64,000 nt of DNA from Nitrospira sp. KM1. Lineage in GTDB: Bacteria; Nitrospirota; Nitrospiria; Nitrospirales; Nitrospiraceae. The translations under genes and the position numbers were made by a program. Shown here piece after piece: positions 54,619 through 63,654 of this stretch. The notes under the pieces are model-generated. The model worked only from the letters and a program-made list of their open reading frames with translations. It did no database searches and had not been told where the DNA came from. The stretch is taken from the NCBI RefSeq assembly GCF_011405515.1, contig NZ_AP022671.1, forward strand, positions 186,001 through 250,000. The letters are read 5' to 3'. How positions within the stretch are numbered: the first letter of the stretch is position 1; every line of letters starts with the position of its first letter.

Positions 54619-56958
54619 TCATGTGCGCGACGGTTCCTGAGCCGAGGAGGACGATCCTCCAGGCTGGAGCGGCGCCACGGGAAGCGTAAAGTAGAATTTC
54701 GTTCCTTTCTGCTCTTCGCTCGTGACCCAAATCGTCCCCTTCTGCATCGTGACGAAGCTTTTTGTGATGAAGAGTCCGAGCTGCGCGCCTTGCGATCCCG
54801 GGAATACGGAGGGCACCTTGGAAAACTCATCGAACACTTTATGCAGATGCGTGTGCGGGATCCCGCATCCCGTATCTGCGACACAAATCTGCACGAAGCC
54901 GGCCGGCAGCGCTGCAAGAAAAATCATCACCGAACCGTCGGGCTGTGTGAATTTGATGGCGTTCACGACCAGATTCCAGAGGATCTGCTCGATCTTGTCC
55001 CTGTCACCCATGACCATCGGCAGGTAATCCGGCGTCTCCAGAGTCAAGGCAATCCGCTTTTCATCGGCCATCGACCGCAGGGTTTCAATCACGGCGGCCG
55101 TGAGGTCTTTGATGAACAACGGTTCGAGGTGAAGTTCTTCCTTTTTCAGATCGAGCCGAGACCAGTCCAACAATTGATTGATGATCCGGGTCAAACGGTT
55201 GAGATTGTGTTGGATGCGCTCGAGATAAATGCTTTGCCGGTCTGTGAGAGCTCCGGCGACGCCGTCGAGCATATTGTCCGCAAAGCTGCGGATGACGGTC
55301 ATGGGCGTCCGCAATTCGTGAGACGCCACCGAGATGAACATGGTCCGTCGCCGGTCATGGTCCTGAAGCCGCTCGTTGGCGACCGACAGTTCCCTCGTTC
55401 GCTCTTCAATGCTGTGCTCGAGGTTTTCTGTCAGGCGGGCCAGATGCTCGTAGGCTCTTGCATTGTCCAGCGCGGTGGCCACATGGCCGGCGATGGTCGA
55501 AAGAATATCCAGATCCTCCGTGGTGCACGATTGCGGGCCCCGATCCCCGCTGATGAAGCCGAGGATTCGGTTGTGACTCTGCAAGGGGACGCAGACGAAT
55601 GACACGACCCCAATGCGCCTGGCCAATTCGAGAATTGCCGGGTGCATTCGATGCGAAACGGCATTGATGTCCGGAGCGAGGACCGGCTTGGCGTGAATGA
55701 GCAGTTCCGCCAGCAGCGTGTCATCGTCATGAAACGTGATGCGCAGCGTCTTTGCGGCGTCGGCGATCTCGGGATCCACGCCGGCCACGCGGGCGACATA
55801 GGCGATGTGACGGTCTTCGTGCTTGAGCATCAGCATCATGCGTGAGAGTCCAAGGTTCGCCATGAGTAATTGAAGAACGGTATCCATCAGTTGGTGCAGG
55901 TCGAGCGTGCTGCTGATGGCGGCGCTGGTTTGATGGATACTGGTCAATTGCCCGATCTGGCGGCGAATGGTTTCGAGATTGTTCGTGATGGCCACATTGC
56001 GTTCCTGAAGCGCCGCGGTCATGACATTGAAGATGCCGGTGAGTTGTCCAACCTCGTCGCGGGTCGTATATGGCAGAGCCGGAGGCGTGCCGCCTTCAGC
56101 CAGTTGCCTGGCAGTCGTGGCAAGACTCCGCAGTGGAATCGTGATTCGCGATGTCAGAATGTGCGCGCCCACGATGCCTGCCACGATGATCAGCAACGTC
56201 AGCCCAAGCACATGCCTCATGATTTCAAATAAGGCTCGTTTGGTTTGGGCATCGCTGATGCCGATCTGAACCACTCCCTGAACGGGCTGTCCGTCCCGCT
56301 CCCTGCGTTGGTCCGCTGATTCATCGAACTCGAACGGCAAGGGAGCAGGAGAAACTTCAAAGGCAGGGCGGCGCATCACGGGTAGAGCGAAGTCGTACAG
56401 GTTGTCCCGCAGAGGTGAAAAAAACTGTGACCAGACCGACAGGGGCGTCGTCGGCACCAGAATCTTATCCTGCGATAATTCTACGGCGGTCATGACCGGG
56501 GCATGCACCGGACTCCTGTAGAGTTCTTGAGCGATTCGTTCCTCCGGATAAAAACGCCGTTCTTGCGTGAAAGTCAGGCTGCCTAACGATTCTCGCACCA
56601 GCTTGTTTTGCTGGGCGAGGATCATCCCATCGGTCCCTCGGATCACGACATACACCACCTCCTCCACCGCGATGAGACTCTCGGTAAACTGTTGTAGCGT
56701 CGCTCGATCTTCGGCAATGAGCGCGCCGTACCGGAAGCGTCCATTGTTGACGAGGCTCGTCAATAAGATCGAGCCCAACCGGTTCAGCTCTTCAGTCATC
56801 GAAGCGCGGCGGGTTTCAATAAAATATAAGCTCAGGGCGGAACAGGTCAGAATCAAGATCATGCTGAAGAACACCACGAACTTGGTTCGCAGGCCGATGA
56901 ACCCTCTGCCCCCGTTCAACTGTGATGTCCGTTCTGCGATGAGTTGCTGACTCGTCAT
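54619..56958 (-). CDS. Membrane sensor histidine kinase with HAMP and GAF domains
   Basis: A 779-residue kinase. The N-terminal helix (VVFFSMILILTCSALSLYFI) and a second near 250 enclose a periplasmic domain of about 190 residues. HAMP (about 275-325), GAF (about 350-500), coiled coil, H-box FISVASHELRTPMTVIRSF with phosphorylated His, N-box LWNLVVNAIKF, G1 VADTGCGIP, F-box VFDEFSKV, and an unusual G2 GAQLGLFITK. It would phosphorylate the regulator encoded downstream. Just upstream in the operon is a periplasmic substrate-binding protein, which may supply the stimulus. Confidence 0.93.
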   Translation of the reverse strand: MTSQQLIAERTSQLNGGRGFIGLRTKFVVFFSMILILTCSALSLYFIETRRASMTEELNRLGSILLTSLVNNGRFRYGALIAEDRATLQQFTESLIAVEEVVYVVIRGTDGMILAQQNKLVRESLGSLTFTQERRFYPEERIAQELYRSPVHAPVMTAVELSQDKILVPTTPLSVWSQFFSPLRDNLYDFALPVMRRPAFEVSPAPLPFEFDESADQRRERDGQPVQGVVQIGISDAQTKRALFEIMRHVLGLTLLIIVAGIVGAHILTSRITIPLRSLATTARQLAEGGTPPALPYTTRDEVGQLTGIFNVMTAALQERNVAITNNLETIRRQIGQLTSIHQTSAAISSTLDLHQLMDTVLQLLMANLGLSRMMLMLKHEDRHIAYVARVAGVDPEIADAAKTLRITFHDDDTLLAELLIHAKPVLAPDINAVSHRMHPAILELARRIGVVSFVCVPLQSHNRILGFISGDRGPQSCTTEDLDILSTIAGHVATALDNARAYEHLARLTENLEHSIEERTRELSVANERLQDHDRRRTMFISVASHELRTPMTVIRSFADNMLDGVAGALTDRQSIYLERIQHNLNRLTRIINQLLDWSRLDLKKEELHLEPLFIKDLTAAVIETLRSMADEKRIALTLETPDYLPMVMGDRDKIEQILWNLVVNAIKFTQPDGSVMIFLAALPAGFVQICVADTGCGIPHTHLHKVFDEFSKVPSVFPGSQGAQLGLFITKSFVTMQKGTIWVTSEEQKGTKFYFTLPVAPLQPGGSSSSAQEPSRT

Positions 56959-56970
56959 GAGCGTATCTCG

Positions 56971-57936
56971 CTAGTACGTCTCGTCGATAATCCCGTTCAA
57001 TTCCTTTGCAAATGAAAGACCCAAGAATTTGGCCGTCTTCAAATTGACGGTAATCTTCAGGCGATCGATGGGTACGGGCTTCGCGAGCGCAGACCTATCG
57101 CCGTCGAGGATGGCCTTGGCCAGCAAGCCCGTTTCTCGTCCCACCTGACCGTATTGAACCGAAATACTGAGCAGTGCCCCCAAGCGGGTGAGCTCGGGGG
57201 AGAAACCGATGACGGGCACGCTTCGTTCGAAGGCCGAGTCCAGAATGAAACGCACCGACTCATTGGTCAGGACGGTGGAGTCGGGCAACAGCCAAAGGGC
57301 TTGGTTGACCGAGAGAAGCGTTCGAAGCTGTTGCGGCACGTCCCGCTCGCTGTCGACCGGCAACTCTTGGAGTTTGAACGCATTGGCGGCCGCTGATTGG
57401 TTCGCTTCCTTGATCTTGAGCGCATTCTTTTTTGGATCGTAGAGTGTGCCGAGACGGTGCGTATCGGGAAGAAAAAGCCGGATGATTCTCAGCTGACGAT
57501 CGACCGGAACCTCCAGCATGGTCCCGGTCATGTTGGGAGCGGAGAGCTGGTGCTTCAACGGATCGAGGATCATCATATAGACGATAGGGACATCGACGAT
57601 CTCCAGTTTGGCGGCTAGCGCGGCCTTGAGGCCGACAGCAAGGACCAGTGAGGCATCGGATGCACGTATTTTTCTGGCGAGTTTCTTTCCTAACTCCAAG
57701 TCGCCCTGGAGATCGTACTCGCTATAGACGGCCGCGTTTGGAGCGGCGGCCTTGAAACCTGCGATGGCCTCGCGGTAGGCGGCAATGTCCGAGGATTGAA
57801 GGATCGCAATATCGAGGGCATACGCAGGCGTGAAAGCGAGTACGGCAACGAACAGCAGAGCGAAGAAGGCAACGGAAATGCAGAAGGCGACGACAGCCAC
57901 TCGTGAATCGTTCAGCCTTCCAGCAGGTCTATCCAT
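56971..57936 (-). CDS. ABC-type substrate-binding protein (ABC_sub_bind family)
   Basis: A 321-residue exported protein with a hydrophobic segment (VAVVAFCISVAFFALLFVAV). The type I periplasmic-binding fold follows: IAILQSSDIAAYREAIAGFK, ADASLVLAVGLKAALAAKLE-like region, VDVPIVYMMILDPLKHQ, PVIGFSPELTRLGALLSISV. The family (TrpX-like) binds amino acids or unknown ligands. No permease or ATPase gene is adjacent; it overlaps the kinase unit by a 12-bp gap, so it probably presents a ligand to the sensor rather than a transporter. Confidence 0.87.
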   Translation of the reverse strand: MDRPAGRLNDSRVAVVAFCISVAFFALLFVAVLAFTPAYALDIAILQSSDIAAYREAIAGFKAAAPNAAVYSEYDLQGDLELGKKLARKIRASDASLVLAVGLKAALAAKLEIVDVPIVYMMILDPLKHQLSAPNMTGTMLEVPVDRQLRIIRLFLPDTHRLGTLYDPKKNALKIKEANQSAAANAFKLQELPVDSERDVPQQLRTLLSVNQALWLLPDSTVLTNESVRFILDSAFERSVPVIGFSPELTRLGALLSISVQYGQVGRETGLLAKAILDGDRSALAKPVPIDRLKITVNLKTAKFLGLSFAKELNGIIDETY

Positions 57937-57989
57937 GCACGACCCATCCGAGCAGCGGTCCGAACCCCGTGCACATCATACGCCTCCTA

Positions 57990-58335
57990 GCAGGATGCTG
58001 AAAAAGTCGCTCATATCACCCACCCGCCCGGACGCGCCGAGACGCGTCTTCACCAAGCTTTGTTCTCGCGGGACACTGCCGCCTCACTATCTCGGCGGCG
58101 TTCACAGGCGTGCCGTGCCTTATTCGGCACGGCGTGAACCTCAGAGGCTCAACGTACGGCCCGGGAACACGACTGTTCCCACAGTCGGTGGGCGGGCGGG
58201 TGAGAAAGATTACGCCTCGCCTCGAAGACACTGGGCGCTCACTGACTCGCGCCCGTCCGCAAACGTGGCGCTCATTATTCTTCGCGCCGCGGACCTCGTT
58301 GCGACCTCGCTGGACGGCCTTTTTGAGCATCCTGC
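57990..58335. repeat. MITE-like repeat, copy A
   Basis: A 346-bp element bounded by imperfect 20-bp inverted ends: left GCAGGATGCTGAAAAAGTCG, right (reverse complement) GCAGGATGCTCAAAAAGGCC. Inside is a hairpin GCCGTGCC-N6-GGCACGGC. Copy B at 62488-62767 carries the same sequence in inverted orientation, including the block around this hairpin and the adjacent CTCAGAGGCTCA. Frames across it are not real genes. No transposase is present. Confidence 0.75.
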
Positions 58336-58410
58336 ATGGCGTACGCCTGTTATTCCAGACGTCTCGGCCAGTGCAATTCCGGCGTACCCACAGGGTTTTT
58401 CCACAGCCTC

Positions 58411-60351
58411 CTAGACGTCGGGGCGCCTGTCGGAACTGATCACGACACCTACCACCTGCACAGGAGATCCGGGAGGATCGGCAAAGGCGGACCCCACCCA
58501 CGTGAGCCAGCGGAAGGTCTTGTCCGGACTGAGGAGGCGATGGACAAATCGAATGTCCGAGCCAGGCTTCACGGCACGCCGAAACATCTTCGACACAACT
58601 GCGCGGTCGGGAGGATAGATGCATTCAAGACAGGCTGCCTGGGTGCCCGCAAACGATCCAGGAGCGATTCCGAACAACCGTTCCAGTTCAGACGACCACG
58701 TCATGCGACCGCTTGCGACATACCATTTCCAGCCGCCGATACCTGCGGCGGCCATCGCGAGCCGCACATGCTCGTCCTCATGTCTTCCGGTCGATTCTTC
58801 ACGCTTACGGTCGGTGATGTCTTCAGCCAGCCCCGCGATCCGATAGACTTGCCCCTGTGCATTACGAATCGGGAATGCCCGGTCCCAAATCCACCGAATC
58901 GTCCCATCCGGGCGAGTAATCCGGTATTCGACATTGTAGTCGCCGGACACTTGTTTCGTCAGAGAGTCATGGAGAACGCGTTCACGATCTTCAGGGTGGA
59001 TCGCCTCGACCCAGGATCGCGGAGACGCCCGCACTGATGAACAAGACCTTCCCCAAATGGTTTCATAACCCGGGCTGATGTACAAAATCTGATTCTTGTT
59101 CGGGTCCGTCATCCAGAACACATCGGTAATGATATCCGTCATCTGGTTGATCAAGCCCTGACTCTCTCGGAGAGCCAGTTCGGCTTCTTTCTGCTTGGTC
59201 ACGCACTGTAGAGTTCCGATCATACGAACGGACTCCTCTCCGTCAGTCCGAAAGGACTGCCCGGCGCAAGCAACCCATCTCATCGTTCCATCGGGCCCAA
59301 CGATCCTGAATTCGTCCATGTATTCAGTACCGGTGACGGTGGCCTCAATCAGCTTTCTGGCCGCCTCTCTCCGATCCTCAGGATGGATGAGGGCCAGAAA
59401 CGTCTCGAATGGCTGAGTACCGGGAGGAAGGCGAAACAGTTGAGCGGCATTATCAGACCAGACAACGGTGCCAGAGCGGGGGCTCCAATCCCAGGTACCG
59501 AGCTTACCGGCTCGAAGGGCCAGATTCAGCCGGTCGCGGCTTTCCTGGATGGCTGCCTGTACGCGTTTCCGCTCGGAGATATCACGGATGATCCCGCTGT
59601 AAAACAGTCCTTCGCGCGTCTTCCAAGCGGCCAATGATAATTCGATCGGAAACTCACGCTTGGTCTTGTGGAGGCCGAACAACTCAACTGCCCGTCCGAT
59701 TATCTTGGATGGCGCGCCCGTCCTCATGCGATCCAGCCCCATCTCATGCGCTTCGCGATAGCGAACCGGCATCAACATAGTGAGGGGCCGCCCTTCGATT
59801 TCGGCCTTCTCGTAGCCAAAGAGTCGAGCTGCACTTTGATTCCACGAGACGACATATCCCTGTTGATCCGCGACGACGATCGCGTCGCTGGCCGACTCGA
59901 CGAGCGACCTGAACCGGTTTTCACTCTCCGTCAGCGCATACTGGGCATGTTCGGCACGCGCGGCTAAATCCTTGACGCCGATCGCGCGCCGGAGAATAGC
60001 ACGCAATTCTTCCCGGTTATACGGCTTTATGAGATAGGCGAACGCGCCTTTTGACAATTGACCGATCGTCTTTTCCGTTGAGGTCGATGCCGTGACGATG
60101 ACAACCGGAAGCGAGGGGTCGAGTTGCTGAAGCGTATGGAGGACATCCAAACCGTCTCCATCCGGTAGACCTAGGTCGAGCAGGACCGCATTGAATGCCC
60201 GGCTATGAGCCTGTGCCAATGCTTCGGCGCAAGTGCCCGCCACCGAAACCTGATAGCCCTCGTGCTCCAAGAGGTCCTGCAACCCGATCACCAGGTCCGG
60301 ATTATCCTCTACGACGAGAACGGAATGATCAGACGTCACGACAGCAGCCAT
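58411..60351 (-). CDS. REC-PAS signalling protein with no visible output domain
   Basis: A 646-residue cytoplasmic protein. The receiver domain (1-120) has EDNPD, phosphoacceptor Asp in AVLLDLGLPDGDG, Thr in VIVTAS and Lys in LIKPYN. At least four PAS/PAC domains follow: VVSWNQSAARLFGYEKAEIE, TVVWSDNAAQLFRLPPGTQP, ILYISPGYETIWGR and MTWSSELERLFGIAPGSF. After the last PAC (VVGVVISSDR) only a few residues remain before the stop, 76 bp from repeat A. Relatives usually carry a kinase or GGDEF domain there. A truncated output domain is possible. Confidence 0.88.
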   Translation of the reverse strand: MAAVVTSDHSVLVVEDNPDLVIGLQDLLEHEGYQVSVAGTCAEALAQAHSRAFNAVLLDLGLPDGDGLDVLHTLQQLDPSLPVVIVTASTSTEKTIGQLSKGAFAYLIKPYNREELRAILRRAIGVKDLAARAEHAQYALTESENRFRSLVESASDAIVVADQQGYVVSWNQSAARLFGYEKAEIEGRPLTMLMPVRYREAHEMGLDRMRTGAPSKIIGRAVELFGLHKTKREFPIELSLAAWKTREGLFYSGIIRDISERKRVQAAIQESRDRLNLALRAGKLGTWDWSPRSGTVVWSDNAAQLFRLPPGTQPFETFLALIHPEDRREAARKLIEATVTGTEYMDEFRIVGPDGTMRWVACAGQSFRTDGEESVRMIGTLQCVTKQKEAELALRESQGLINQMTDIITDVFWMTDPNKNQILYISPGYETIWGRSCSSVRASPRSWVEAIHPEDRERVLHDSLTKQVSGDYNVEYRITRPDGTIRWIWDRAFPIRNAQGQVYRIAGLAEDITDRKREESTGRHEDEHVRLAMAAAGIGGWKWYVASGRMTWSSELERLFGIAPGSFAGTQAACLECIYPPDRAVVSKMFRRAVKPGSDIRFVHRLLSPDKTFRWLTWVGSAFADPPGSPVQVVGVVISSDRRPDV

Positions 60352-60441
60352 CGAACCCCTCCTCGTAGAATCTCACCGTCAGCCAGGCCATGACGCACCT
60401 CCCGATTTCTTCACTAAGCGGAAACTCCTTCGTCTTGTCAT

Positions 60442-61236
60442 TCAATGCATTGAAGCGCTCACGGCGACTTCTGCGTCGCGTGGATAGCCGGCTGCGGCCT
60501 TGTGCCGCCGGAAGCGATAGTCGGTGCGGAGGTTCAAGAGGTTATAGGCTCCGCCCGTAGGATCTGGAAGCGGGACGAGTCCTTGTTGGGCGAAGTCGGC
60601 GAAAGACTGTTCCGGTGGAGAGAGGGCTGAACCATAATAATGGTACAAGGCTTCCGCACTGATTCCAGTTTCCCATTCTCCACGCAGTCCAACATTGAAT
60701 TTGTTATGTGGACCGCCGCGTCTGACGAGCCCGGTAAAGTATTGGCGGATGTCATCATAAGAATAATTGGCAAATCCCGTGAGCCATCTGGTCACTAATA
60801 GGTCGACTCCGGTTTCTGCCCCATAGATGTCCGCAGAGCCCTGATCGTTGGAATATGCCGAGACGCTTGGCGATTGGTTGCGAACACTGATGAGATCGGA
60901 GAGGTGACTGAAGAAGCCGTCGGCACGTATTTTCATGCGATGGTTGAAGTACCAGCTCCGATCCCCCGCGTCGTACGAAATAATCTGCTCCGGAGCCAGA
61001 TTCGATCTTCCCAAAATGGAAGTTGTGATGGGAGGCAGGGGCGGATTCGTAGCAACCCGTATGCGTCGAAGGAGAGTCGGAATATCTGTGGCGCCGAATT
61101 GACGGATGTCTTCATCCGTGATGACGGAGACGTTGGAGGGAGTCTGGGAGATCGGCTGATCGTATCTGGAGACAACACTCACGGTTTCTTCTTCCTTCAT
61201 CAGTTCTAATTCCTGCGCCAACTTGCCTCCCAACAT
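60442..61236 (-). pseudogene. TonB-dependent receptor with large internal deletion
   Basis: A 264-codon frame joins the N-terminal plug start (VSVITDEDIRQFGATDIPTL) directly to late-barrel sequence (NLAPEQIISYDAGDRSWYFN, then DIYGAETGVDLLVTRWLTGF and YNLLNLRTDYRF). A normal receptor has over 600 residues; most of the plug and of the barrel is missing. The C-terminal end (VAVSASMH) does not show the usual terminal Phe strand. It cannot form a working transporter. Ancestral role: energy-dependent uptake of a siderophore, vitamin or similar ligand. Confidence 0.8.
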
Positions 61237-61638
61237 CGACTCGACGTTGACGGGGAGCCGCTCTTCGGCACGACAGGGGTCATCACATTGATGTTCAAGA
61301 CGCGACGGAGACCGAGTATGCCCATCGGCTCAATTCAACATGCATGCCCTTCCTTCCGACACCGGTTGTCCGGAGTATTCTCCTCCATCGCGGACTAACG
61401 ATGTGGAGGAGCGCAGAGGGCACTGTGCCTGGGGTAGTCTCATACGCCAGAGAGGTAGGTGTGGAGCGGTTACGTATTGAGAGCAGGCCGAATGGACACG
61501 TTCGCGAAAGTGCCTATTCTCGTCATGCGGAGGCGGAAGTCTCACAAGCCAGATGCGCGTATGTGTTTGGCAAGACAAGTCAAACACGGTTGCCTCCGAC
61601 GCAACAGCGTTCGAGACGTAGAAGCTGACCGGGCCTTC
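61237..61638. other. Intergenic region without a supported gene
   Basis: It has short frames on both strands that I cannot support. It contains an inverted repeat GTGTTTG-N11-CAAACAC (61563-61587), which could be a stem-loop or a binding site. Confidence 0.5.
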
Positions 61639-61977
61639 TTAAAGAGATGTTCCCATTGAAGCCTGAGGCGCCGGTGGTCGTTGTGTTGCAATGAGACGAA
61701 GGAGCCGGGGACGGCCACGCTTCAACGGTGCGAGCCGGGCCGGAAATGTTCCTCCGTTGATGAGTTCCATATCGTTCACTGTCCGTTCGAGCGCATCGGT
61801 TATCAGCTGGGCAAGGGGGATTGTTCCAGTCCAATACACCGCGTTTCGCATCCGGTCGAGAAGAGTTGCCGGCAGGGTGATGGTCACCCGCCGTTTTCTG
61901 ACAGTCGAGGTGCGGACGATTCGACCATTCCCATTATGATGGAGGGATGAGGCGGTCTTGCCATTTGTAGTATTCAT
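61639..61977 (-). CDS. Ribbon-helix-helix-like DNA-binding protein
   Basis: A 112-residue protein. After a disordered start, RRVTITLPATLLDRMRNAVY has the beta-strand/helix form of ribbon-helix-helix proteins, then WTGTIPLAQLITDALERTVN and MELINGGTFPARLAPLKRGR. The phrase with an aromatic NAVYWT followed by PFPxR and KxGRP is frequent in small plasmid- or island-borne proteins. It may control its own gene or a partner, but no partner gene is evident. The start at 61977 has GGAGCAGGA upstream on its strand; 62004 is possible. Confidence 0.65.
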   Translation of the reverse strand: MNTTNGKTASSLHHNGNGRIVRTSTVRKRRVTITLPATLLDRMRNAVYWTGTIPLAQLITDALERTVNDMELINGGTFPARLAPLKRGRPRLLRLIATQRPPAPQASMGTSL

Positions 61978-62000
61978 ATGTTCCTGCTCCATTATTGACT

Positions 62001-62186
62001 TCATGCAGTCACCGATCGTTGTTTGGATTGACTATCTACATGGGGTCCACCGACCGATTGAGACGCTTCCTCATGATGAGAATCCTTACGTGCCGTCACC
62101 TCTTCGGTCAGAACGGAAAAAGTCATGGCCCAAACCAGCCCTATGAGCCCCACGAGCAGCACGGCGAGAACAAGTTCCTGTGTCAT
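62001..62186 (-). CDS. Small single-span membrane protein
   Basis: A 61-residue protein from ATG with AGGAAAGGA before it: MTQELVLAVLLVGLIGLVWA followed by MTFSVLTEE and a Ser/His-rich cytoplasmic or periplasmic tail. One membrane span. No family recognised. It is 23 bp upstream of the ribbon-helix-helix-like gene in the same direction, so they may be cotranscribed. Confidence 0.5.
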   Translation of the reverse strand: MTQELVLAVLLVGLIGLVWAMTFSVLTEEVTARKDSHHEEASQSVGGPHVDSQSKQRSVTA

Positions 62187-62487
62187 GGCGGATTCCTTTC
62201 CTAATCTCAGTTGCGGGTTCATGACGAAGTAATTGATAGTCGCATTCAGCAAGCTCTGTGCCTTCTTTGTCGTACTGCGCGACCGCACTTCATCCAAGAA
62301 ACATTGTAAATATTGGGAAATTTTAGATGAGAGGTATTCAAAAGACAGGGATGGCGAATGGCCGTGAATCAAAATAGATTCTGCTCTGGATCAGAATTGA
62401 TCTACGAAACAATCTAGCAGGCAGTTTGTTTTGGATCCCGGAAAACACAGAGCCGGGTATGATCGCTGATCGGGTCGGAAGAGCTCA
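62187..62487. other. Intergenic region
   Basis: I see only the ribosome site of the small membrane protein on the minus strand. No gene is supported before repeat B begins. Confidence 0.4.
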
Positions 62488-62767
62488 CAGGATGTTCAAA
62501 AAGGCTGGTTCTCACCCGCCCGCCCGCCCGCCGACTGCGGGGACAGTCGTCTTTTCGGGTCTCACCCGCCGCCCTGAGCGGCCCAAGCCGCTCTTACTCG
62601 CCGTACGCTGAGCCTCTGAGGTTCACGCCGTGCCGAATAAGGCACGGCACGCCTGTGAACGTCGCCGAGATAGTGAGGCGACAGTGTCCCGCGAGAACAA
62701 AGCCTGGTGAAGGCGTGTTTTGGCACGTCCGGGCGGGTGACATGAGCGACTTTTTCAACATCCTGCT
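62488..62767. repeat. MITE-like repeat, copy B (inverted relative to A)
   Basis: A 280-bp element; its reverse complement starts GCAGGATGTTGAAAAAGTCG and runs through the same hairpin and CTCAGAGGCTCA block as copy A, then through CAGTCGGCGGGCGGGCGGG to a matching inverted end. Copy B lacks about 66 bp present in the right part of A. The two copies bound a 4.15-kb segment. Confidence 0.75.
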
Positions 62768-62810
62768 AGACAAGTAGAGATGGATCAGGAAGGAAACAGT
62801 GCGTTCGGAA

Positions 62811-63590
62811 TTACCGTGAGGTGGTTCGAATGGATCGCAGGTCCCATTCGGCGACGCCATGGAGACCGACCTGCTTCAACATCGCGGCTCGCTGTCGTCG
62901 AAGGGGCACGTCAGAAGGGTTCGCGTCGATCAGTTCACAGAGGCAGGCCATCGCATCGTACCAGAACCCATGTCGCGCATTGTCCAATACGCTTTGCCCG
63001 TTACAGGTGAGGTTGGGTTGCATACCGGTAATGCATTCACTGAATTCACACCGCTCGATAATACCGCCGGCCACGATATCCTGGGACGGCGATTCGGGGT
63101 TGCGAATGATTGAGACATACCACCGATACTGCACATCCGGTTCAAGGGTCAGGCCTAGGTTCTTGAGATGAATCTGCTGGACGCCGGGTTCCTTCGGTGA
63201 GGAAATCGGCGCTTCATAGACTGGTTTGATCGATCGGCTGTCGACGAGGGTGAAATGGACCGGATGACTGGTCTGTTTCGAGAGAAACCAGTTCAACACA
63301 GGAGTCTCCCGAATCGTCAACGCCACATGGTCCGGTACCAATGCGACGAGTTCGGGATCGCTACCCTCTGTACCACGAAGTTCCCCGCCGACCCTGGCGC
63401 GCGGGCTGATTCGTTTAGGGGGGTTGTAGACGGGAAGCTCCGAATTGTCTGAAACAGCTTCAATCTGTTGATTTGATTGTTCGGAGAAGACCGGAGTCGA
63501 AGGCCATCCACATAGTAAAATTGATAAGATGGTCAGTCCCCTCCAAACTCGAGTCGGAACAGGTCCGAATGACATTGAGATTTTTTTCAT
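62811..63590 (-). CDS. DUF928-domain exported protein
   Basis: A 259-residue protein with a signal peptide (WRGLTILSILLCGWPSTPVF). The DUF928 core is visible: YNPPKRISPRARVGGELRG, LVPDHVALTIRETPVLNWFL, and later VQYRWYVSIIRNPESPSQD. DUF928 proteins are often encoded beside CHAT-domain proteases, as here, where the CHAT gene lies 64 bp upstream on the same strand. Their role is unknown. A start further upstream (63647) is open but lacks an export signal. Confidence 0.85.
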   Translation of the reverse strand: MKKISMSFGPVPTRVWRGLTILSILLCGWPSTPVFSEQSNQQIEAVSDNSELPVYNPPKRISPRARVGGELRGTEGSDPELVALVPDHVALTIRETPVLNWFLSKQTSHPVHFTLVDSRSIKPVYEAPISSPKEPGVQQIHLKNLGLTLEPDVQYRWYVSIIRNPESPSQDIVAGGIIERCEFSECITGMQPNLTCNGQSVLDNARHGFWYDAMACLCELIDANPSDVPLRRQRAAMLKQVGLHGVAEWDLRSIRTTSR

Positions 63591-63654
63591 GATGGCCGAA
63601 AGATTAAATAGATCCGATTGCCGTGTCGCATTGTAGCAAACCTTCAACTTCCAG

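Noticed and set aside
57830-58624. Open frames across repeat A on both strands (up to about 200 codons)
   Set aside because: They cross the repeat ends and read Arg/Pro-rich sequence without known family; the same peptide pieces come from repeat B.
61344-61628. Plus-strand frame before the ribbon-helix-helix gene
   Set aside because: Composition is unlike the neighbours, no start support, and it ends near the convergent gene.
57990-62767. The inverted repeats as part of a CRISPR array or an insertion sequence
   Set aside because: There are only two long copies, not short regular direct repeats with spacers, and no transposase frame lies within.
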